Of a stretch of DNA of 64,000 bases, positions 11,501 to 24,800 are shown one piece after another. The DNA lies in the NCBI GenBank assembly GCA_031216915.1, contig CM062297.1, forward strand, positions 362,713,704-362,777,703, given 5' to 3'. The DNA comes from Pictodentalium vernedei (taxonomy: Eukaryota; Mollusca; Scaphopoda; Dentaliida; Dentaliidae). Every line of letters begins with the position of its first letter. Within the stretch, counting starts at the first letter, position 1. The position numbers and the translations under genes were made by a program. Under the pieces are notes generated by a model that was not told the origin of the DNA, made no database searches, and was given only the letters and a program-made list of their open reading frames with translations.

Positions 11501-11870
11501 CTTTCCTAATTAAATGAATATTTTCCTTTTCTGCTTCCAAGGAGGGTTCCTAAGCTATTTGGGGACGAAAAAGTTGAATACAATAAATTCTGCATTTTGT
11601 AGAGTCCTAAATGAATTTGAACAATGAGTGAGGCAATGTGTTTTACAAGGAATAAAAAATTGTAGAAAATGCTTCCGTCACCAATTCCGAATAGATTCAG
11701 GAACTAAAAGTTGTTGATTTACAATACTCCAAAGTATAGTCAACAATAATTATCTCTTTTAACCAAAAGCAAACTTCAACAATCTGATTAAACTACATTC
11801 TTGGGAGAAACATGGAGTTTTGGGCTGTGATAGGTTTTACTGATGTGTTTTAGGGGGGTTTTTAACAATA
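8540..11870. other. AT-rich non-coding DNA
   Basis: No gene is supported here. A 16-bp perfect inverted repeat, ATCTGTTTCTCAGGCC, lies at 9255-9270 and 9577-9592 and frames a ~306-bp interior, probably a degraded foldback element. The motif of a mobile palindrome (GTTTATGACCCACTCATTGG) occurs at about 9930. The short open frames look random. Confidence 0.6.
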
Positions 11871-11875
11871 TTTTT

Positions 11876-13191
11876 GGCTCAACTTTGACGAAGTCAAATT
11901 TGAGCTATTGTCATGGCCCGTCTGTCCGTCCGTCCGTCCATCTGTCCGTACGTCAACAATTGGCTATGGCTCGGGCTAGAGGTCGTATTTATGAACCGAT
12001 CTTTACGAAACTTCTTGTGTACCTTTGTTATGACCCTGGGACGGGAACGAGTGTTTTTAGGTGTGGTCCGAAATTCAAGATGGCTGCCAGTGGCCATTTT
12101 GTACCGATGATGCAAAAATCAGTTTTTTGTACAGAACTTCTGTATGAAAGTTCTGATTTGAATAAAGTTTTGTATAAATGTTTAGTACCATGGGATACAT
12201 CACATATAATACGAGTTTTTTTCTTGTGCGTAAATTATGCAAATTAGACTGACTTTGATTTATTTAGTGTTACTTTCAGAGCTGTAAGTGCCAAGCTGCT
12301 ATGGCTCAGGCTAGAGGCCGTATTTATGAACCAATCTTTACGAAACTTCTTGGGTACCCTTGTTATGACCGTGGGATGAGAACGAGTGTTTTGGGGTGTG
12401 GTCCGAAATTCAAGATGGCCGCCAGCAGCAATTTTGTACCAAAATTAGTGCAATCAGTCCTTTGTACAGAACTTCTGTATGAAAGTTCTGATTTGAATAA
12501 CTTTTTGTATGATTATTTAGTAAAATGGAATACATCACATACAGTACAGGTTTTTTTCTCGTGCAGAAATTATGCAAATTAGATGAATTTTGATTTATTT
12601 AGTGCTACTTATACACTGTAAGTGCACATGTCAATATGGCTCATGCTAGAGGCTGTATTTATCAACTGATCTTCACGAAACTTCTTGGGTACCTTTGTTA
12701 TCACCTCGGGATGAGAACGAGTGTTTCTGAGTGCGGTCCAAAATTCAAGATGGCTGCCAGTGGCCATTTTGTACTGAAATTAGGCCCAATCAGTTTTTTG
12801 TCACAACTTCTATACAGCTCGTATTTATGAACTGATCTTCGCAAAACTTCTTGGTTACCTTTGTTTTCACCTTGGGACAGGAATGAGTGTGTTTTGGGGT
12901 GCCTTTGTTATCAGTGTGCTATGAGAACAAATATTTTGGGGTTCAGTCAGACCCACTCTAGGACTCAAATATTTTTTTTCTAGTTCAGCATCTGACTGTC
13001 ACCCACCTTTTCAATACTTTACCCATACATTTGTTACAGGCTATGGTCAGTATTTATGTACAGACTGTTACAATACTTTATATGTACCTTTGTTATCAGG
13101 TCATTACCTAGATGTTTGTCATTGCTGTGTCACAAACTATACATGTACATGTCTTGACAAGTTGAGCTACAGTGTCATTGACACTTTCATT
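11876..13191 (+). mobile_element. Helentron-like element, 'GTGTCA-tail' family, copy 1
   Basis: The 5' tip GGCTCAACTTTGAC-GAA-GTCAAATTTGAGCT is a hairpin, followed by CATGGCCCGT and a GTCC microsatellite. The body is ~336-bp dimers (landmark CGTATTTATGAACCGATC at 11983, 12319, 12654). The 3' end has CAAGTTGAGCT (13159-13169), complementary to the 5' tip, then the hairpin AGTGTCATTGACACT and TTTCATT. Each dimer carries TTCAAGATGGC(T/C)GCC followed by GGCCATTTTG. Chance open frames here (for example 11843-12247) are not genes. Confidence 0.8.
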
Positions 13192-13259
13192 TATTTCCTC
13201 AATGAAATGGGGTTTGGCGAACAGGCAATGTCTCTTTAATGCGGTACCCTGATCTGTTG

Positions 13260-13471
13260 CAGGGCTCGCCTTGAGTAAAATGGTCGGGGCCTAAAAAAAG
13301 TGCCCCACATATTGAGGTCGGGGCCTTTTCGGGTCTGATTTTCCATTTTGTCCATTATTGTTAGTGCTTTTTTGTGGAAAATGTCGGGGCTTGAAAAAAG
13401 CCCCCAGCAAGTGCTCCTCGGGGCTGATCTTGGGGCCTGGGCTGATCAGCCCCGACTCAAGGCAAGTCCTG
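13260..13471. mobile_element. hAT-like MITE, 212 bp
   Basis: The inverted ends are CAGGGCTCGCCTTGAGT and ACTCAAGGCAAGTCCTG, flanked on both sides by CTGTTG (13254-13259 and 13472-13477). The interior repeats GGGGC-rich motifs in both senses (TCGGGGCCT, AGCCCCGA). CAGGG tips fit hAT. The visible target duplication is 6 bp rather than 8, which may reflect decay. Confidence 0.65.
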
Positions 13472-15048
13472 CTGTTGTTGATTTACATGTTCATATAAAG
13501 ATTGATAAGCAAAAAGTTTATAACTTACTTGAGTCGAAAAAATTACAGCAGCAGAAATATAAAAAAATTTGATCTGGATTTCCTAAAACTATATTGTATA
13601 TTTTGTTTTTTAAACTGTTTGTTCAGTGTAATGTTCCATAAAAAATTAGATAAGTATTTAAGAGTGGTATTTACAAAAGTATTTGATGCCGTTCTAACTG
13701 CTGTTTTATGTCAATCATGCATCACTGTTATTTGGGTTCTTTAACCTCATCCTGTTGATAGTGTGCCTGACAGAATTTTTGAAATAGTTTTTATCACATG
13801 ACCAGACTTATTTTCTGACATTAAACTCATACTGGAAAAGCAGTAAATCATTCATTCAATAACATTCCAGATTTACGAAGTTGTGTTCTTCCCCAAAACA
13901 TGAACCCTGAACTCCTTGGGTCATCTGTATACATTTCATACTCTGCATATCATTAAAATATGGTCTTTTTATAATTTTGAACTGTTTTGTTAAAATTTTA
14001 TTTTTGAAGATTTCAAAATGTCTACATCTGTGAGAACAATTTTAGGAGTGACATTTTGTTTTCAACAACAGAATTTGAGGCCTTACAGAAAGCATTGTTT
14101 TCTTGAATCATTTGGGCATCTTGCATCAGGTTTTTTCAACTCTTCCCAAATTTGTAGTAAATTTTACAAAATACGTCCCGTAACATAGGTCTGTACCTTG
14201 GCCAAGGCTTAAACCAGACCTAATTTACTGAATTTGTTTTGTAAATTTCACAATAACCTGGGGACTCGGAGATCCTTCATTAAATTATTGAAGGCCTTTT
14301 TGTTAGATGTTTAAAACAATGCACTTCGTTCTAGCACTTGGGTGTGTACTGGCTAGAAGCTGAGAACTAGTTTTGTTTCTAATATTACTTGTAAATGTTT
14401 CAACATTTGTTACCCAGTAACCCTCACTCTTAAATATTCCAAAATCTTAATCCACTGAGATGTAGCAAGAAATAAATATTTATGCAGTAATCATTAGGCC
14501 CAGCATAACATTTTAAAAGTAATATACATGTCCTCTAAGCTTAGTTTTCAAAACGATGTTCTGCAGAGATTCCAGTTATGCAAACAGATGTCAAATTGGA
14601 GATGGATTGCAGCTCGCCAGTCTACTGCAATGGTACCCATCTTATATTTGAAAGTTAAGTTTGTTAACTTTCTCAACATTTGTATTTTGCATAACATAGA
14701 TTATAATAGTGTTCAATCGATTATCGGAATCGGCCACCACAATCGGCCAATTGTGGCAAATCGGATGACAGCGTCAATGGTTCAGTGAAACATTACTTCA
14801 ACTGATTGTTGCTCAAGCATTTTGTGATGTTTCATAAACTGCACTTTATTATCTTGTGCAATTGTTCAATTGTTAATGTAAATTGATGTCAGTGATACCA
14901 TTCAGTAAAGCTGAAAAGCCACCACAATGTGTATTCTTAATCTCTCCAGACACCCCTTTACAAGGTATACAAGTTAAATGACATGCAAAGCTTACAATTG
15001 AGCATACTTGTGGCAATCGCCTCTTCATACCGGAAAAGTGAAGGTTGC

Positions 15049-15124
15049 ACTCCATTGTCTCAGGTCGCAGTAAAAATTACCAGTTGCGCGACTGGTAATT
15101 TTAGTGGACCTGAGTCAATGGAGT
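15049..15124. repeat. Foldback, ~36-bp arms
   Basis: ACTCCATTGTCTCAGGTC..TAAAAATTACCAGT pairs with ACTGGTAATTTTA..GACCTGAGTCAATGGAGT across TGCGCG, with few mismatches. It is probably a small palindromic MITE; no target duplication is clear. Confidence 0.75.
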
Positions 15125-15833
15125 TTAACACTGAAATATGTTCAATTTAATGTAGTTCTTTCGAATCTCGACTTATCTAGTAGTGAATGAACTATAAACA
15201 CTGTAAAATATGTTCACTTTAATGTATTTCTTTGCGAGCCTCGACTTGTCTAGTAGTGCACGGTATTACAATCGGAATCGGCCAATTGTGAGCACAAATA
15301 ACCAGTAATCAGTCAGTGGGCACTTTTGGTAATCGGTTGAACACTAGTTTCTAAGTGAGATCAATTTGGAACCTTTCATCTTTCATTATTTCTTTGTTTG
15401 ATGTGATGCAAACACATATATTAGCATTGTTGAAAATGTATCTTCTGTCAGCAAACCAAATTATGCTGAACCCAGAGAATGCAAGTTCTCTGAATCACTC
15501 AAATGGTTAAACAAATCAGTTCACTGGTAAGCATAATACAAAAAAAAGACTTGAAAAATATTATTCTTAACATTGAACAAAGTCGACATTTTCAGAGCTT
15601 GCTAAAAATGTTCAACAATCTTCTATTATTATTTTAATGATATTAAATTTGTAACTATTGAACAGTTAAATTTAGCATGGTTTAGCCTGTTTATTGTTGG
15701 AACATGTATCAGACTGTTCGATTGGCAATTCTGAGTAAAAATAATTGAATAATTGCCAGTGGACAATGTAAGTAAGTAAAGGCACTATATATCTATATAT
15801 ATAATATATATATATACACTTCATCAAATACTT

Positions 15834-15977
15834 TTTATAATTCTGTCAAATTGCTGTCTTGCTGGGGAGATTACTCCCTTCTAGCGGCTTTCATTTTTTG
15901 ACTAATTGTGAAAAATGAAAGCCACTAAGAAGGGAGTAATCTCCCGAACATGACGGCAATTTGACAAAATTATAATG
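15834..15977. repeat. Foldback, ~66-bp arms, between TA-rich tracts
   Basis: TTATAATTCTGTCAAATTGC..GGAGATTACTCCCTTCTAG.. pairs with AAGAAGGGAGTAATCTCC..GCAATTTGACAAAATTATAA. The two arms are nearly complementary throughout, with a ~10-nt loop at about 15901. TA-rich sequence lies on both sides, as expected for a TA-targeting palindromic MITE. Confidence 0.8.
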
Positions 15978-16390
15978 TATATACATATATAAGCCTTTTA
16001 GATATTCATTTTATTCCTGGATTTTTGCATTGTCCAATGGACATCCCCTCATTGTGTGGATGTTTGCGCAAGACCGTAAAAATTGTCAGTACAGTTGAGT
16101 GATATGAAGCACCACTAGGTCAGGGGTAGAATTTTGAAAAAAATTCCAGAGAATCAAAGTGAGATTATGCCCATTCTATTCTGTTCAGAAATAATTTGAT
16201 GAGAATCAGATTCCCTTGATTCTCAGGACATTCAACCCCTGCAGGTACAAATGGCACATGCTAATGCATTGCATTGCTAATCACCCTTGGACTTTCCTGA
16301 TCCAACCTACAACCAGATAAAAACTGTCCACATCGCTGCTGTTACCCCTTAATGTCCTTCAAGTTTTATTATTATTTCAGTTTTTGCCTC

Positions 16391-16471
16391 CAAAAAAACA
16401 TAGTTTATGACGCCTCATTGGAGCATGCTCATTGAGCATGTCCCAATGAAGGTCTTACGCTATTTTTTGTT
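16391..16471. repeat. Foldback of the dispersed 'AACATAGTTTATGAC' family
   Basis: AAAAAACATAGTTTATGACG..CATTGGAGCATGCTCA pairs with TGAGCATG..CCAATGAAGGTC..GCTATTTTTT. Similar half-arms occur at about 9180, 9930, 37395 and 61370, so this is a mobile palindrome, mostly left as halves. Confidence 0.65.
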
Positions 16472-19410
16472 ACGACCAAAAAAATTCAATTTGTTTTACG
16501 TATTCAAGAATATTTTTCACCACTCTCCATCATCTTGTAGTCATGTGATGTAAAGAGTAAATAAACCTATGCTTGGCTCTTTCATAAAGATACATGGTTG
16601 AAATATGAATATGAAGGTATATTTATGGCACTATATGTCGCCATCGGTGTGGTTTTAATGTTAAGTACAGGATGAGGTTAACTATATGTTATACATGTGC
16701 ATCATATAAAATATAGTCTGAATAAAGAATGAAAAAAATGAAGTTGTTCTATTTGTGAAAGCCTTGATTAGTGGAGTTGAGTATATTTCTTGGATGCTTC
16801 TTTTGAATTGTTTATTTTAACAGTGGGTTGTAGTTGGGTTGGGCAGCAGATAAATCCTTCCCATTGTGACTTATAGTAATAAAATCTTTGTCATATAAAA
16901 CCATTATTACATGTCTTGCAAAATGAATGCTTTATTCTCTTCAAGATGGAACTTGAGCTTTAAAAAATAGTAGCACGAATTGACCCTTCATTTATATACT
17001 TGACAAAATTATTTTCAGTGATTTTAAAATAATCTGCATAAAAAATATTTTTTTGGATGAGAAACATTTTCATTTTTCCTGGATTCCTTATTAATAAATT
17101 TTCAGTTTATAACAATGATGACTTCATTTGATTACACTACAATCGCCATGGATTGGTGGTAATCCACATGTGGGCAGTGATGTCCACGCATGTCTTTACC
17201 AGGTAATACAAATCATCATCAGCAAAATTTTAATTTATGAAACACCGGGTTATACTCAGTGCTTCATTAATTAAAGTTATGATGATTATTCCTATAACTA
17301 GTGTTTGTAATCTATTATCATTGCATCCGTGAATGTATTGCCCACGCATGGAAATTGACCAGTTCACGGTGGCTGTACTGTATCAGTTAAAGAAAAGTTT
17401 GTAAAAGGTTGCTGATTCGGATAAACCTACGAAAGAAATGTTTTTGTTTCTCTTAATTTTATGAGAAGGGTTAGAGGCTTGTGAGGGGGAGGGGATAGGG
17501 GTGGGAATGGTCCTGCTCATCTACAAAACAGTCCTAAACATAGTTGGAATTATTTATTTTCCTCCTTACACTATTCTGTGGAAATAACAATATTTTCAGC
17601 AGTGAAAAGTTCCTGTCGTGCGCTTGAAAATTTAACCAATTATATTTTGTTTCCCACAGCTTTGTGAGCTCTAGCAAACAAGATCTAGTTGGTTTAATAT
17701 TTGTCCTAAAAATGTCAGAATAATATTAAAAAGCTTTCCATATCAAAAATGGGAATGGTGAAGGTTTTCAATGATGAATGAAGTGCCCGAGAAGCAAGAG
17801 TTTTTTTTTTTTAACAGCCTTAAAGTAATGCAGATTAATTGAAATGATTTTAGAGTTTTATATTTATACTTTGCTGTGAGTTCCATCTTCATATATTATG
17901 ATACAATGATTAATAGCACTACTTTTTCTGAGTACAGTTGGTTCCATTGCAATACCAAGATGATCATGATGGAAATGTGTTCATAAACAATATCTTTGTA
18001 CAAATCGATATGATGTTTTTTATTTTATTTCTTGGACTTGGAAATACTTCAGACTATTTAGTAGTACAAACTAAAATAAGTTCTATCCAAATTTTACTCC
18101 TTTGATAATGCAAACAATGACTTGTTTTTTGAAAAACGCTGTATGGGAACTTATTGATGGAGGCAAATTAGGGTAGGAAAGTTCTAATGTTTATCAAGCA
18201 ACTTACTTAAATAACACAGGATGTATTTCTAAAATTGTTTAGTAAAATATCGGCAAAAACAGTGTTAATGTTCACATTTCATCATGATGGATATATTTTT
18301 GTCATCTGCTCATTTTTATTGCTTTCTGCACATATGACTGAATTCTCAAATACATGGACTCTTTTGGTGAAGGGTAATTTGGATAGATAGCTTAGCTTAT
18401 TTTTCTAATGCAAGTGCCAAAAAATTAATGTTTCACTTAATAGTTGTCTATCATCCAAGACCATCTTTAAAAACTGCCATTGTGATTCATTAGTAAAGCA
18501 CCCTCCCCATACTGTATGGGGAATGTTGAAAGGATTTGGTGTAAAAGTATAGTTTACTGTTGATATGAAAATGATTGACCCAAATTAGTTTTAACGATGC
18601 CAACAGATTTCTGCCAATTGCCATCTGCATAAAACAACTTATAATTTAATATATAATTTTGGCAGAGAAAACAGACTGTTAGTGGTTCTGGAAATTTTAT
18701 TTGGCTTCATTATGAGTCCAGAGAATTAGGAAAGCTCGGTGAATCAGTTTTTTGTGTTTGGCAAACTGAATGTTTTATTAAAGGACTCTTAATTATCAAA
18801 ATTATGATCAGGTGATTTTATAAATGTGTGGTACACAAGGGAACAAAAGTTAAGATCTCGGATAGTCTCCAAAAGTGTCCATGTCAGATATTGAGTCAAC
18901 GATGACACAAATATAATTGAAAACAAGGTTGGATTTGAAGTGTTTTTTTTTTTTTAATCTCAAGTTACTACATGATATATTCCAGTTGAGCTTGAATTGG
19001 CTTTTGAAATTCACCAATACTTTGACTAAAATATTTTTTTTGCTTTCAAACTTCTTTTAACAGTTGTATTTACATGTATTAATTAAAAAAAAATCACTGT
19101 ACATCTCTTTAACTGGGAAATAACATTTTTTTAAAACTTGGTTGCTCTCTCTTTTTTTTTAACAAAAGTATAATGCAATTTCTCTCTGCACATGCAATAC
19201 ATTTTCACAAGTGAAATGCATTTGGTGCATCATATGGTGATATTTCACCCATAAGATCCTTTGATGCCTGTTGATTGTTAATTGAGATTTGTAGTGTTAA
19301 TAAGTCTGTAGCAGTTGTAGGAGACATCAGCATGGTCAAGTCTGTAGTTTTTGAGGACGACTAATGTCCTCATCCTCTATGCCCCCAGTTTGAAAATAAG
19401 CAGAGTAGTA

Positions 19411-19825
19411 TACGAAGGGATGTCAAAAAGTTTTGAGCCCAACAAATAAAGATGGAATATCGGTACAGAACTTACTTATTTTTCAACGTACTCCCCTTGT
19501 AATTCAATACACTTGTTCCACCTGGTCTGCCAGTGACTACCATCTCTTTCCAAATACGTGGTCAAAGTGACTACCATCTCTTTCCAAATTTAAAGAAGCA
19601 CTTATGTGGTCAAAGATTTTAAGATGATGAGGAACTTATGCTGCTGTGGAGGCTTGACTACAGGACCAAGATGGACTTCTACAGATGCGGCATCGACGAC
19701 TGGCAGACCAGGTGGAACAAGTGTATTGAATTACAAGGGGACTATGTTGAAAAATAAATATGTTCTGTACCGATATTCCAGCTTTATTTATATTAGGCTC
19801 AAAACTTGTTGACAATCCCCTCGTA
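19411..19825. mobile_element. mariner-derived foldback element
   Basis: TA flanks both sides (19409-19410, 19826-19827). The tips TACGAAGGGATGTCAAAAAG and the complement of TTGTTGACAATCCCCTCGTA are mariner-like terminal repeats. The inverted arms continue inward ~110 bp, because the transposase C-terminal coding end is present on both sides in opposite sense. A 24-bp motif AGTGACTACCATCTCTTTCC is duplicated at 19531 and 19566. It is an internally deleted, non-autonomous copy. Confidence 0.8.
19623..19757 (+). pseudogene. mariner transposase C-terminal remnant
   Basis: After an in-frame stop at 19620-19622, the frame reads DDEELMLLW..., then FYRCGIDDWQTRWNKCIELQ, GDYVEK and stop. This is the usual mariner transposase C-terminus (RWxKCIxxxGDYxEK). 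The catalytic D,D34D core is missing, so it cannot be active. Confidence 0.82.
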
Positions 19826-19829
19826 TAAC

Positions 19830-21820
19830 CACCTAAACATCCCTGATAAACTGAAGGATTCTAAAATATTTGTAAAATAAATGTATTGGAAACACACCAA
19901 CTTCCAAGTCCTGGGTTGCCCATGGGAACCCAGTGAGGTGGAGTAGGGGGAGTCCAGCAGCTTGGCAGTGATATCTGAGCAAGGCTTAGTTGTCTATAAA
20001 GGCAGCTTAGACTTTACTGGAACAGACAACCAAGGCTAAAGAAAATTAATCTTTTGATTCAAAGGCACCGGCGCATTCGTTTTTTTCAGCCCCCATATGT
20101 CATTTTATTTCGGAGGCAAAATTTGAAATGTACAAAACTACCATGTGATTTTAGCGGTATCAGATCACGATTTACGATGCATTATGTCGTATATATTGAT
20201 AGAGTATTGTTATTCTCTTCGCGAAATGAGACACGATTCTCTTTTGTAGACAAAATAAATATTTATTTTAACTGATTGAGGACTAGATTATTTTTGGTGG
20301 TCTGAATTTGTTCACCAAAAATTGTTCTATTACAAATTATTGGAGAGTGCCAACAGACACTCTCCAATAATTTGTAATAATAAATTTGTATAAAACTATT
20401 ATTTACGTTTAACTGAATACTAAACATGGGTAAAGAAAATGTTACTTTTGTACTGGTACCCTCATTTTTTTGAAAGACCTGATTGTGGCTTCTAGCACTC
20501 AGTCAGTTAAAAAAACTCCTTATTATTTTTGATCTCCATTTTAGTTGTTCTGTATTGATTTTGGGTTGTGTGATCACTGTTACAAAAAAAACTAAACTAT
20601 CAGCGAAATCAACATAGAAGCTCTAGTATTTAATTTTAGGCTCTCACAATTGGATTTTAGGCATAGGTGTCCATTCCATGAGGAATAAAAAATAAAAATA
20701 AAAACTGCCCTCCCTCATTCATTTTTAAAAAAAAGCCTGAGAATCAATTATTTAATTTTGTTTGGCCCAAACTAAATTCCCTTTTGTCTGCAGGATGTGG
20801 TGTTGTTTATCTGATTGTTTATTGAAGTACCTGTTGCTCATGGACCATTGGGTTGATCCTTGAATTAAAAATTGTTTTTACTCCTTGTGTCATTGTGAAT
20901 AATTTTAAAATAATTCTTGGATGGAAAATCTACACCACCATTATGTGGTAGTAATCTACCCTCTCTGTTCTGCACTTAAAATTCTACAACTATTTGCCAT
21001 TTGCTTCTGTGTTTGGTTGCTGTTTTTGTTTATCATAATGTTCAATTTCTGTCTTTGATGGACGCAATGTGTTCTTACCACTGGTTCTTTCTTACTTTTA
21101 GAGTGGTTTTGTTTTAGCGTATGTCACTATTTGTGTGTTCAGTTTTCTATCTTCTCCAATAGTTTCTGTCAATTTTCCAGTGGATGCCCCATATGTCAAC
21201 TCTCTTATCTCTCTGGTATGACTTGATGTTGAGGAAAACAGGAATGGCAACAGAATGTGATATACACAATAACATTTAAATCAAGTGGGTTTTTTGGCAA
21301 GTTTTTTAAAGTATTTTTAGATTGAAGTTTTGAATGGAAAAATGATGGGAAAATTTGTTGGCATGAAAAATATTAAATCATATAGTTTTTGCAAAACAAA
21401 GGGAATTAATTGGTACATTGACCAGGTCTGATAACTGTTTTTGAACTCAACACTGCTGCTAAAACTGGAAATTCAGAAATTAATTTTTTGGGGGGTTTAC
21501 ATTTTCAACTAGTCTTTAATGGCATATTTTATATCTTGCTTTGAGATAATAGGAAAGTACTAACTGGGAAATTGTTAGTGAAATAGTTCAAATTAAAAAA
21601 AAATTGATAATATTTATAAAATCATCATTTTTAACATAGACAATAACTGTCAGAGTATAAATAACTTAAAACAGTATTGAAAAACATGCTCTTTCCCATA
21701 CATTGTAAAAAAAATGATTTTTATGAGCGGATACATTTAGTCAAATAAAATATGGGGTTCCAGCTCTTTTCGGCCATGCTCAATCGTGGTCTTCCAGCTT
21801 TAAAGTTGTTAATTATCAAA
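19830..21820. other. AT-rich non-coding DNA with one 22-bp perfect hairpin
   Basis: No gene is recognised. The only structure I find is the hairpin at 20328-20379. The open frame 20054-20275 has no known motif. Confidence 0.6.
20328..20379. repeat. Perfect hairpin, 22-bp stem and 8-nt loop
   Basis: TATTACAAATTATTGGAGAG.. (20328-20349) pairs without mismatch with 20358-20379 across CCAACAGA. The same ATTACAAATTATTGG phrase is not seen elsewhere in the window. Confidence 0.8.
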
Positions 21821-21830
21821 CATAATTGGA

Positions 21831-24800
21831 TAGGGTTGCACGGTATTCGGATTTGAGTACCGGTGACGGTATTGAAAACAATACTGTGGTATACCGGTAT
21901 ACGGCGAAACAGTTCAGATTGAAAGCAAAATAAAACTGAAATACCTTACTTTTCCGTAAGCCCTTGATAAATGCGATGTACACAGTCCCACTGGCCCAGA
22001 TAAAAAACAACACATGAAATTCGGTTCATTTAGAGTATTGATTTCACTGTTTTTCATAAAGCCAGACACACGCAATTGACACAGTGTTGGTAACAATAGC
22101 CTGGCTCAATAATTAAACACTTATCAAGACAAGAGAGCTCGACCATGTTTTTACAGGGGTCCGGTCCGAAATTCAAGATGGCCACTGGCAGCCATTTTGT
22201 TCAAAATTAGGGGCAATCAGATTTTTGTGCAAAACTTCCACATGAAAGCTCTGATTTGAATAAGTTTTTGTATGAATGTTTAGTACCATGGGATACATCA
22301 CATATAATACAGGGTTTTTTCTCGTGCAGAAATTATGCAAATTAGAGGAACTTTGATTTTTTCAGTGCTACTTGCACACAGTAAGTACACATGTCAATAC
22401 AGCTCGCCCTAGAAGCTGTATTTATCAACCGATCTTCACGAAACTTCTTGGGTACCTCTGTTATCACCTTGGGACGAGAACGAGTGTTTCTGAGTGCGCT
22501 CCAAAATTCAAGATGGCTACCAGTGGCCATTTTGTACCGAAATTAGGTCTAATCAGTTTTTTACACACAACTTCTATACGGCTCAGGCTAGAGGCCGTAT
22601 TTATGAACCGATCTTTACGAAACTTCTTGGGTACCTTTGTTATCACCATGGGATGAGAACGGGTGTTTTGGGGTGTGGTCCGAAATTCAAGATGGCCACC
22701 AGCAGCCATTTTGTACCAAAATTAGTGCAATCAGTCTTTTGTACAGAACTTCTGTATGAAAGTTCTGATTTGAATAAATTTTTGTATGAATGTTTAGTAA
22801 AATGGAATACATCACATACAGTACAGTTTTTTTTTCTCGTGCTGAAATTATGCAAATTAGATGAATTTTGATTTATGTAGTGCTACTTATACACTGTAAG
22901 TGCACATGTCAATACGGCTCGGGCTAGAGGCTGTATTTATCAACCGATCTTCACGAAACGTCTTGGGTACCTTTGTTATCACCTTGGGACGAGAACGAGT
23001 GTTTCTGAGTGCAGTCCAAAATTCTAGATGGCTGCCAGTGGCCATTTTGTACCGAAATTAGGTCCAATCAGTTTTTTGTTACAGCTTCTATACAGCTCGT
23101 ATTTATGAACTGATCTTCACAAAACTTCTTGGGTACCTTTGTTTCACCTTGGGACAGGAATGAGTGTGTTTTGGGGTGCCTTTGTTATCACTGTGCTATG
23201 AGAACAAATATTTTGGGGTTCAGTCAGACCCACTCTGGGACTCAAAGATTTCTTTTCTAGTTTAGCATCTGACTGTCACCCACCTTTACAATACTTTACC
23301 TATACATTTGTTACAGGCTACGGTCAGTATTTATGTACAGACCGTTGCAATACTTTATATGTACCTTTGTTATCAGGTCATTACCTAGATGTTTGTCATT
23401 GCTGTGTCACATACTATACATGTACATGTCTTGACAAGTTGAGCTACAGTGTCATTGACACTTTCATTTTTTGTGTGAATGTTTAGTACCATGGGATACA
23501 TCACATATAATACAGGGTTTTTTTCTCGTGCAAAAATTATGCAAATTAGATGAACTTTGATTTTTTCAGTGCTACTTACACACAGTAAGTACACATGTCA
23601 ATACGGCTCGGGCTAGAGTCTGTATTTATGAACCGATCTTCACGAAACGTCTTGGGTACCTTTGTTATCACCTTGGGACGAGAACGAGTGTTTGTGGGTG
23701 CGGTCTAAAATTCAAGATGGCTTCCAGTGGCCATTTTGTACCGGAATTAGGTCTAATCAGTTTTTTGTACACAGCTTCTATACGGCTCAGGCTAGAGGCC
23801 GTATTTATGAACCGATCTTTACGAAACTTCTTGGGTACCTTTGTTATCACCGTGGGATGAGAACGAGTGTTTTTGGGTGTGGTCCAAAATTCAAGATGGC
23901 CACCAGCAGCCATTTTGTACCAAAATTAGTGCAATCTGTCTTTTGTACAGAACTTCTGTATGAAAGTTCTGATTTGAATTAATTTTTGTATGAATGTTTA
24001 GTAACATGGAATACATCACATATAGTACGGGGTTTTTTCTCATGCAGAAATTATGCAAATTAGATGAACTTTGATTTATTCAGTGCAACTTATACACTGT
24101 AAGTGAACATGTCAATACGGCTCAAGCTAGAGGCTGTATTTATCAACCGATCTTCACAAAACGTCTTGGGTACCTTTGTTCTCACCTTGGGCCGAGAACA
24201 AGTGTTTCTGGGTGCAGTCCAAAATTCAAGATGGCTTCCAGTGGCCATTTTGTACTGAAATTAGGTCCAATCAGTTTTTTGTCACAACTTCTATACAGCT
24301 CGTATTTATGAACTGATCTTCACGAAACGTCTTGGGTCCCTTTGTTTTCACCTTGGGACAGGAACGAGTTTGTTTTGGGGTGCCTTTGTTATCACTGTGC
24401 TATGAGAACAAACATTTTGGGGTTCTGTTAGACCCACTCTGGGACTCAAAGATTTCTTTTCTAGTTTAGCATTTGACTGTCACCCACCTTTACAATACTT
24501 GACCTATACATTTGTTACAGGCTACGGTCAGTATTTATGTACAGACCGTTACAATACTTTATATGTACCTTTGTTATCAGGTCATTACCTAGATGTTTGT
24601 CATTGCTGTGTCACATACTTTACATGTACATGTCTTAAGTTGAGCTACAGTGTCATTGATACTTTCATTGATCATATCCCTTGCATTTAAAATGCTTTCT
24701 TTATTTTCGCACATTATGTATATTTTTTATTTCAAGGAAACTCGAATTTCGAATCATAATACCGGGCCCAAAAATTGTATACCGTTAGTCGCGGTATACC

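Larger units (their letters stand above)
13480..19405. other. AT-rich non-coding DNA with three foldbacks
   Basis: No exon or transposase is recognisable across this ~6 kb. It contains the inverted-repeat structures listed separately at 15049, 15834 and 16391. An open frame at 14528-14788 has no known motif. Confidence 0.6.

Noticed and set aside
11843..12830. Open frames with RGRIYEPIFTKLLGY on + and matching minus frames
   Set aside because: The same peptide recurs wherever the 336-bp array occurs, on both strands; it is repeat read-through.
20328..20379. microRNA precursor
   Set aside because: A perfect 22-bp stem with 8-nt loop and no lower stem is more like a foldback element; no conservation can be judged here.
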